Below, one piece after another: positions 59,054 to 64,000 of a stretch of DNA of 64,000 nt. Source of the DNA: Geodermatophilus nigrescens (GTDB taxonomy: Bacteria > Actinomycetota > Actinomycetes > Mycobacteriales > Geodermatophilaceae); contig NZ_FQVX01000001.1 in the NCBI RefSeq assembly GCF_900129495.1, forward strand, positions 1,364,001 to 1,428,000. Direction: 5' to 3'. How positions within the stretch are numbered: the first letter of the stretch is position 1; each line of letters opens with the position of its first letter. The position numbers were made by a program, and so were the translations under genes. The notes under the pieces are model-generated. The model had not been told where the DNA came from. It made no database searches and was given only the letters and a program-made list of their open reading frames with translations.

Positions 59054-59599
59054 TCAGCGTCGGTGAAACGGGGTGAGGGCCTGCCGGCGAGACCGTTCCA
59101 GTGATTCGCGTTCCACTGCGCCGCTCCGCACGTGAGAGCGCCGCTCGTACGCCGCGAGCACGGTGCTGAGGGCGTCAGACAGGTTCAGCAGGTCGCGGTC
59201 GTAGATACGGCCGTCGTCGATCTGGTGTGCGAGCTCGGCGAGCAGGCCGGGCCAGTCGCGGCGGGCCGGGGAGACGGTGATGGGGACGGGGACCTCGACG
59301 CGCCGCTCGACGACCTGCACGGCGGCCCGACCCGATGCTGCAGCCCGGGTCTGCTCCCACGCCCGGTGCCTGCAGGTGGCCGAGCACCACTTGGGGATCG
59401 GGCCGCGGTTACGTGGGGTGATGGGTCCGCCGCACCACGCGCAGTGCCGGGCCGCGTCACGTCGTCCCGGCAAGGGCAACTCGGCCTCGCCCGGTCCTGG
59501 ACGCTTCGGCTCGTTCAGCACCCCCTCCGCCCTGTTGCGGCGCCGACGCTCCGTCTCTGCTCGTCGTCTCCGATGGTCCGCTGATCCCCTGGTTGGCAT
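59054..59599 (-). CDS. Cys-rich HTH-neighbour protein, unknown
   Basis: 181 residues. The segment RHCAWCGGPITPRNRGPIPK-WCSATCRHRAWEQ carries four Cys in CxxC...CxxxC spacing, a small zinc module that I often see in proteins encoded beside Xis-like genes in actinobacteria. Central VVERRVEVPVPITVSPARRDW and ALSTVLAAYERRSH follow. Start could be ATG 59599 or GTG 59521. The N-terminal 50 residues are Arg-rich. Function unknown, probably DNA binding. Confidence 0.6.
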   Translation of the reverse strand: MPTRGSADHRRRRAETERRRRNRAEGVLNEPKRPGPGEAELPLPGRRDAARHCAWCGGPITPRNRGPIPKWCSATCRHRAWEQTRAAASGRAAVQVVERRVEVPVPITVSPARRDWPGLLAELAHQIDDGRIYDRDLLNLSDALSTVLAAYERRSHVRSGAVERESLERSRRQALTPFHRR

Positions 59600-59661
59600 G
59601 CCGCAGGGTCGCCGACGGCCCTCCGGTTTCTCGTCACCACGGATTGCGGGATCCGACAGTG

Positions 59662-59682
59662 CATGAGGTGTGTCGCCTCATG
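59662..59682. promoter_or_regulatory. inverted repeat upstream of the SpoIIE-type gene
   Basis: CATGAGG-TGTGTCG-CCTCATG is a perfect 7-7-7 inverted repeat, 78 bp before the phosphatase start. It may be an operator or a terminator of the opposite-strand gene; nothing else in 59600-59760 is clear. Confidence 0.4.
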
Positions 59683-59760
59683 TCAGGGGGCTTCTGCAGT
59701 GCCGCGGACGAGAGTCGCGGCATGCGTACGCTGCCGAGGTCGTGATCGCCCGATGGACGG

Positions 59761-60951
59761 ATGAGCTCGGTGACTGACCCATTGAGCTCGCTGTTGCGGG
59801 CCGCGCACCTGATGGCCCCAGCGGCACTGGCGGCGACCGTCGCCACACACGGCCGGGCGCTGGGGATCGCCGAGACGGTGCTGTACCTGGCCGACTACGA
59901 GCAGGTCACCCTGCTGCCCCTGCCCGGGGAGGGCGTGCCGGAGCGGCAGGAGCTGCTCATCGAGGGCACGCTGGCCGGGCGGTCGTTCGCCCGGGTGGAG
60001 GTGCTCACCGGTGTCGCCGACGGCAGGGTGCGGCTGTGGATGCCACTGCTCAACGGGGTGCAGCGCCTCGGCGTGGCCGAGCTGACCCTGCGTACAGCCC
60101 CGGACGACGATTTGCAGGCGCGGCTCCGAGCCTTCATCAGCTTGATCGCCGAGCTGGTGGTGGTCAACGACGCCTACACCGACGTGTTCGCCCGGCTCCG
60201 GCGGCGCAAGACCCTGAGCCTGGCGGCGGAGATGCAGTGGGAGCTGCTGCCGCCACTGACGTTCGGCGCCGACCGGGTGGTCATCACCGGAGGACTCGAG
60301 CCGGCCTACGACGTTGGTGGGGACTCCTTCGACTACGCGGTCAATGGCGACCTCGCCGACCTGATGGTCATCGACTCCGTCGGCCACGGACTACCGGCGG
60401 CGATCCTGGCCAGCGTCGCGATCAGCGCCTATCGCCACGCGCGACGGAACATGCTCGACCTGCCCGACATCGCCGCGGAGATCGACGCGACCATCGCCGG
60501 GCAGTTCACGGGCAGCCAGTTCGCCACCGCCGTCATCGCCCGCCTCGACCTGTCCACCGGCCGGCTGCGGTGGATCAACGCTGGTCACCCCGAGCCGCTG
60601 ATCCTGCGCGGCACGTCGCCGATCGCTCCGCCACGGTGCCCGCCTTCGAGGCCTCTGGGCCTGCAGGACGGCAAGCCGGTGGCGTGTGAGGTCCGGCTGG
60701 AGCCCGGTGACCGACTGCTGCTCTACACCGACGGGATCACCGAGGCCCGCTCGCCGGACGGGGAGTTCTTCGGCGAGCGGCGACTGGCCGACTTCATCAG
60801 TTCCGGCCTGGCCGCCGGGGACCCCGCACCGGAGATGGTGCGCCGGCTGATGCGCCGCCTGCTGACGTACCAAGCGGACCAGCTGCAGGATGACGCGAGC
60901 ATCGTGGTCCTGGAGTGGGCGACCGGCCGGGAGCAGCGACTGCAGCTGTAG
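59761..60951 (+). CDS. SpoIIE-type PP2C phosphatase with N-terminal sensor region
   Basis: 396 residues. Residues 1-145 form a GAF-like alpha/beta region (RALGIAETVLYLADYEQVTLLPLPG). The phosphatase part has EPAYDVGGDSFDYAV and LADLMVIDSVGHGLPAAILAS, the metal-binding Asp pairs of the SpoIIE/RsbU group, then INAGHPEPLILRG and LLLYTDGITEARSPDGEFFG. It would dephosphorylate an anti-anti-sigma protein in a partner-switching pathway. It lies in tandem with two other signalling genes. ATG start; ribosome site weak. Confidence 0.88.
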   Translation: MSSVTDPLSSLLRAAHLMAPAALAATVATHGRALGIAETVLYLADYEQVTLLPLPGEGVPERQELLIEGTLAGRSFARVEVLTGVADGRVRLWMPLLNGVQRLGVAELTLRTAPDDDLQARLRAFISLIAELVVVNDAYTDVFARLRRRKTLSLAAEMQWELLPPLTFGADRVVITGGLEPAYDVGGDSFDYAVNGDLADLMVIDSVGHGLPAAILASVAISAYRHARRNMLDLPDIAAEIDATIAGQFTGSQFATAVIARLDLSTGRLRWINAGHPEPLILRGTSPIAPPRCPPSRPLGLQDGKPVACEVRLEPGDRLLLYTDGITEARSPDGEFFGERRLADFISSGLAAGDPAPEMVRRLMRRLLTYQADQLQDDASIVVLEWATGREQRLQL

Positions 60952-61311
60952 CCGCCGCTGCTCACCCGCCAGGGCAGGAGGTCGGCAGGCGGATTGCGGC
61001 GGGCGCGTCGGTCCCTGCGCAAGGACGGACGCCGATGCCGTGCCGGTCGGCTGTGGGCGGGTGGGGCGCCTACGTTTCGGGCCCCGGTTCCACGACGTCG
61101 GAGAGCGGTGCTGTCGGCCAGCGCCGCGGAGCGGTGCCGGCGCGTGTGCTGCCGGATGACGCGAGTAGCACTTGATGGTCGATTCCGCCCGGTCCGGCGG
61201 ATCACGCTGTGGCAGCAGCGTGAGCGCACTGAGGCGGGGTAGACAGGTCCCGGGTGCCCTCGCGTGCGTCGGCCCTACCGCACCGGTCAGGACCACGGGG
61301 AGACACCAGCA
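60952..61311. other. 360-bp gap without a gene
   Basis: No reading frame with plausible coding bias and no tRNA-like fold. A GGGTAGAC element (about 61238-61245) resembles a sigma-B-type -10 (GGGTAT/C) but lacks a convincing -35. It may carry the promoter for the next gene. Confidence 0.4.
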
Positions 61312-62301
61312 TTGCACCGCGAGAACACCGTGCCACCTGCCGGCGGCCTGGGCCCGGCTGCCGGCAGCGCTCCACCGGGATACCGGCACGACGCACTGGT
61401 CTACGCCGACGTCGACGAACTCGTTGCGATCGCGGCTCCATGGTTGCTCGACGGGCTGGCGTCCGGCGATGCCGCGCTCATCGCCACCGGACCCATGACC
61501 GCTGGCCCGCTGCGCGACGCTGTCGGGAACGACCCGCGGGTGTTCGTCGTCGAGCGGCACGCCCTCTACCGGGCTCGCACACCGACGGCCCTCACGGCCT
61601 TTCGCCGGTACGCCGAGGAGCACGCTCCGGCGGGTCGCCGGCTGCGCGTCGTCGGTGAGACCGACTACGGCGCCACGCCCGCGGACTGGCGGGAGTGGCA
61701 GGCCTACGAGGCGGTCATCAACACCGCTCTACGCCCTTGGCCGCTGTGGGGCCTGTGCGTGTTCGACGCTGCGCTGCCCGCGCCCATCCTGGACTCGGTC
61801 CGGCAGACCCACCCGCGACTGGTCACCACCTCAGGGTGGACGGCCAGCCCCGACTTCGTCGACCCGGCCACCTACCTGCGCACCCTGCCGATGTCCTCTG
61901 AGCCGCTGGAGTCCACCCCGCCCGCGCTTGCCGACGACGACATCGGCGACTACACCGGCCTGCGCCGCCGGGTGCGCACCTGGCTGACCACCGTCGACGG
62001 ACCGGACGACGTGCTGGAGGACTTCCTCCTGGCCGTCGACGAGATGACCTCCAACGCCGTCCGGCACGGGACACCCCCCGCTGGCCTGCGGCTGTGGGCC
62101 GCGCCCGGTCGGCTGGTGGCGACCATCCGCGACTCCGGCACTGGCCTGGACGATCCCTTCGCCGGGTACGGGCCGGCGCATGGCGAGGACCTCTCCGCCG
62201 GCGGTATGGGACTCTGGCTTGCTCGGCAACTGTGCGACCACGTCGCCATTCGCCGTAACGACCACGGCGTTGATGTGCGGCTCTCCACCAGCTGGAGCTG
62301 A
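61312..62301 (+). CDS. RsbA-like MEDS-domain sensor with HATPase (anti-sigma regulator)
   Basis: 329 residues from TTG 61312, chosen for GGGGAG 9 nt upstream; GTG 61330 or 61264 are alternatives. Residues about 20-190 match MEDS/DcmR-like sensory fold (YRHDALVYADVDELVAIAAPWL, GAALIATGPMTAG). The C-terminal part is a GHKL ATPase of the RsbW type: VDEMTSNAVRHG (N box) and SAGGMGLWLARQLCDH (G box). It probably binds an anti-anti-sigma factor as RsbA does. Co-oriented with the phosphatase, so both may act on one switch. No cognate sigma factor is in the window. Confidence 0.85.
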   Translation: MHRENTVPPAGGLGPAAGSAPPGYRHDALVYADVDELVAIAAPWLLDGLASGDAALIATGPMTAGPLRDAVGNDPRVFVVERHALYRARTPTALTAFRRYAEEHAPAGRRLRVVGETDYGATPADWREWQAYEAVINTALRPWPLWGLCVFDAALPAPILDSVRQTHPRLVTTSGWTASPDFVDPATYLRTLPMSSEPLESTPPALADDDIGDYTGLRRRVRTWLTTVDGPDDVLEDFLLAVDEMTSNAVRHGTPPAGLRLWAAPGRLVATIRDSGTGLDDPFAGYGPAHGEDLSAGGMGLWLARQLCDHVAIRRNDHGVDVRLSTSWS

Positions 62302-62327
62302 TGGGACGGCAGTGCGGCGGATGGGCC

Positions 62328-64000
62328 TCAGTCGGCAGGCACGTTCGGCGGCACCCGGTTGGGTCCGGCCTGTGGCGGCCGCGGCCGGTCCTGCGGGTGC
62401 AGCTGGATGGCGACGAGGGCGACGTCATCGCCGGGGTTGGTCGGCAGCATCCGCGCCAGCACCTCGTCGCAGAGCTCGTCGAGATCGCGGCCGGCCAGCT
62501 CGCCGAGGAGTCTTTGCAACCGGGCCAGGCCGTGGTCGATGTCCTCGTGTCGGGTCTCGACGAGCCCGTCGGTGTAGAGCAACACGACGCTGCGCCAAGG
62601 CAAGGTCACCTGTGCCTCCCGACGTGGTGCGTCGGGACGGACGCCGAGCAACAGGTCGGGACGGCCGCCGTCGAGGACCCGGACCTCACCGTCGGGGCTG
62701 ACCACCATCGGAGGCGGATGACCGGCGTTGGACCAGCGCAGCCGGGCCAGCCCGGCGGCGTGCTCCTCGTCGGTCTGCTCCAGTCGTGCCACCACCGCGG
62801 TGGCCATGATCCCCGACTGCAGGGTCTGCATGACCTGCTCGACCTCGGTCATCACCGCGGCCGGCCCGTCGTGATCCCGTGCTGCCAGTGCCCGGACGAT
62901 GGTTCGTGCCTGCCCCATCGCCGCCGCGGCCTGCACGTCGTGGCCGACGACGTCCCCGATGACCAGCACGGTGGCACCGGAGGGCTGCAGGAAGGCGTCG
63001 TACCAGTCGCCCCCGACCTCGGCTGCCTGCCCTGCGGGGACGTACCGCACGACGATCTGCACGTGGTCGGGTTCGGGTGGCGGGGTCAGCAGGGACCGCT
63101 GGAAGCCCTCGGCCAGGCCGCGCTGCTGCCGGAACAGGCGGGCGTTGTCCAGCACCAGCCCGGAGCGGGCAGCGGCATGCCGTGCGGTGACCAGGTCTTC
63201 GGGCGTGAAGGACCCCCGGGCGGCGCCGTTGGCCAGGCTGAGGATCCCCACCGGGCCGTGCCGGCCGGGCAGGGGCAGGACCGCGACCGCCTCCGGGGCG
63301 AGCGCGCCCATGAGCTCTTGCGCCGGTCCTTCCGCGAGCATCTCCTCCACCTGGGCGGTGGCGTGGGCGTCGATGAGCTGCAGCTGCCCGGTGCGCATCG
63401 CGCGGACCAGGACGGCGTCGTCCTCCAGAGAACCCAGCCGCGCCTGGGCATACGCGGCGGTGGTCTCCCGCATCGCGGCGTCGCGGTGCCAGGAGGCGGC
63501 CGAGCGCAGGCCGCGGCGGGCGCCGGCAGCCAGGTCATCGTCGCCGAGAGTGACGATGCACCAGTCGGCGATCGCCGGGACGACCAACCGGGACAGCCGC
63601 TGGGCGGCCTCGTCGGCATCGAGGGTGCCGACCAGCTCTTCGGTGATCCGGCCCAGAAGCTGCTCCCGTGCGGCAGCCCGTTCGGACTGCTGCTGCACGC
63701 CCACTCGGGTGGTGATGTCGGTGAAGTAGAGCGCGACGCCGCCGTGCTCGGGATTGGCCCTGACCTCGTACCAGGCGTTGAGCGGTTCGGGGTAGTGCGC
63801 GTCGAAGGTGTAGGGCTCCCCGGTGTCCGCCGCCCGGCGGTAGCCGGCCTCGAACTCGGTGCCCACGGTGCCCGGGAACAGCTCCCAGATGATCCCGCCG
63901 ACCAGCTGGTCGCGGGGCAGCCCGAGCGCGTGCTCGGCCTCGTCGTTGACATAGGTGATCCGCCAGTCAACGTCCATCGTCAGGTAGCCGACGGCCATCG
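62328..64000 (-). CDS. PAS-GAF-SpoIIE phosphatase, partial at the window edge
   Basis: At least 556 residues; the frame continues past the last base, so the true start lies beyond 64000. Order: PAS (RITYVNDEAEHALGLPRDQLVGG, YFTDITTRV), GAF (GVALPLPGRHGPVGILSLANGA-like; here VAVLPLPGRHGPVGILSLA), then PP2C SpoIIE phosphatase (EVGGDWYDAFL, VIGDVVGHDVQAAAAMGQART, WSNAGHPPPMVVSPDG, LLYTDGLVETRHEDID). It senses a signal through PAS/GAF and dephosphorylates an anti-anti-sigma factor. Opposite strand to the other two signalling genes. Confidence 0.88.
   Translation of the reverse strand, partial: MAVGYLTMDVDWRITYVNDEAEHALGLPRDQLVGGIIWELFPGTVGTEFEAGYRRAADTGEPYTFDAHYPEPLNAWYEVRANPEHGGVALYFTDITTRVGVQQQSERAAAREQLLGRITEELVGTLDADEAAQRLSRLVVPAIADWCIVTLGDDDLAAGARRGLRSAASWHRDAAMRETTAAYAQARLGSLEDDAVLVRAMRTGQLQLIDAHATAQVEEMLAEGPAQELMGALAPEAVAVLPLPGRHGPVGILSLANGAARGSFTPEDLVTARHAAARSGLVLDNARLFRQQRGLAEGFQRSLLTPPPEPDHVQIVVRYVPAGQAAEVGGDWYDAFLQPSGATVLVIGDVVGHDVQAAAAMGQARTIVRALAARDHDGPAAVMTEVEQVMQTLQSGIMATAVVARLEQTDEEHAAGLARLRWSNAGHPPPMVVSPDGEVRVLDGGRPDLLLGVRPDAPRREAQVTLPWRSVVLLYTDGLVETRHEDIDHGLARLQRLLGELAGRDLDELCDEVLARMLPTNPGDDVALVAIQLHPQDRPRPPQAGPNRVPPNVPAD

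Larger units (their letters stand above)
58363..64000. mobile_element. left part of a tRNA-integrated element or remnant
   Basis: The tRNA 3' fragment faces the element on its high-coordinate side, followed by short direct repeats, an Xis-like HTH gene (58578-58793), a Cys-rich protein common next to such genes, and a signalling-gene cluster. No integrase, plasmid replication or conjugation gene is seen to 64000. The other att end and an intact tRNA are expected to the right. Extent and mobility are inferred. Confidence 0.5.

Noticed and set aside
61230-61250. Sigma-B-type promoter (GGGTAG)
   Set aside because: No matching -35 at proper spacing; mentioned only as a weak possibility.

Overview
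The window is very GC-rich DNA with GTG/TTG starts, short gene spacing, many 4-bp stop-start overlaps and several apparently leaderless promoters. Together with an actinobacterial-type LexA box, mycobacterial-like acetamidase regulation and DUF222/HNH, DUF2505 and DUF5872 proteins, this points to an actinobacterium; the protein style suggests Geodermatophilaceae (Blastococcus/Geodermatophilus/Modestobacter), which is inference. It reads as ordinary chromosome up to about 58.36 kb. There a tRNA 3' half with no 5' half marks the edge of an integrated element or its remnant that runs off the right end.

Layout. 1-7.8 kb: a tightly coupled operon for intracellular breakdown of rhamnose-containing plant glycosides or pectin fragments (two GH78, an esterase, GH43, GH3). 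7.9-8.5 kb: MazEF-like toxin-antitoxin pair. 8.6-11.7 kb: drug efflux MFS with TetR, and a DUF5872 protein. 11.7-18.5 kb: an IclR/amidohydrolase operon divergent from a CoA-transferase / citryl-CoA-lyase-like / LigB / LigA / quinone-oxidoreductase operon, which looks like an uncharacterised ring-cleavage pathway. 18.4-21.1 kb: NarL-type two-component system divergent from a membrane protein. 21.1-24.1 kb: XRE-cupin repressor facing a fused flavin oxidoreductase-methyltransferase with a His-rich tail, then a lipase-like hydrolase. 24.2-28.3 kb: acetamidase/formamidase, APC permease, AmiC-like amide sensor and a divergent MarR regulator. 28.3-33.9 kb: small proteins, hemerythrin, acyl-CoA dehydrogenase, DinB-like protein, potassium channel, Ser/Thr kinase. 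33.9-37.1 kb: one-polypeptide biotin-dependent acyl-CoA carboxylase. 37.1-42.2 kb: DUF2505, a secreted Cys-motif protein, a Pro-rich secreted repeat protein, and a LexA-box-controlled DUF222/HNH protein. 42.2-58.3 kb: TspO, transporters and regulator/target pairs (TetR, LysR, SARP with a DAPG-hydrolase-like protein, ROK), two methyltransferase or reductase-type enzymes, and an MFS/MBL pair.

58.36-64 kb: tRNA(CAU) 3' fragment (att-like), Xis-like HTH protein, a Cys-rich HTH-neighbour protein, then three partner-switching signalling proteins (SpoIIE-type phosphatase, MEDS-HATPase RsbA-like protein, PAS-GAF-SpoIIE phosphatase). No integrase is visible; it or the intact tRNA may lie to the right of the window.

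Functional logic: many loci are divergent regulator/target pairs with an inverted repeat in the gap, and I give positions for these. The most interesting items are the ring-cleavage cluster, the oxidoreductase-methyltransferase-His-tail fusion, the tRNA-bounded signalling island, the SARP/DAPG-hydrolase operon under a paired TetR site, and a recurrent leaderless-start signature (TANNNT 6-9 nt before the start codon). All function calls come from reading motifs; no database search was run.
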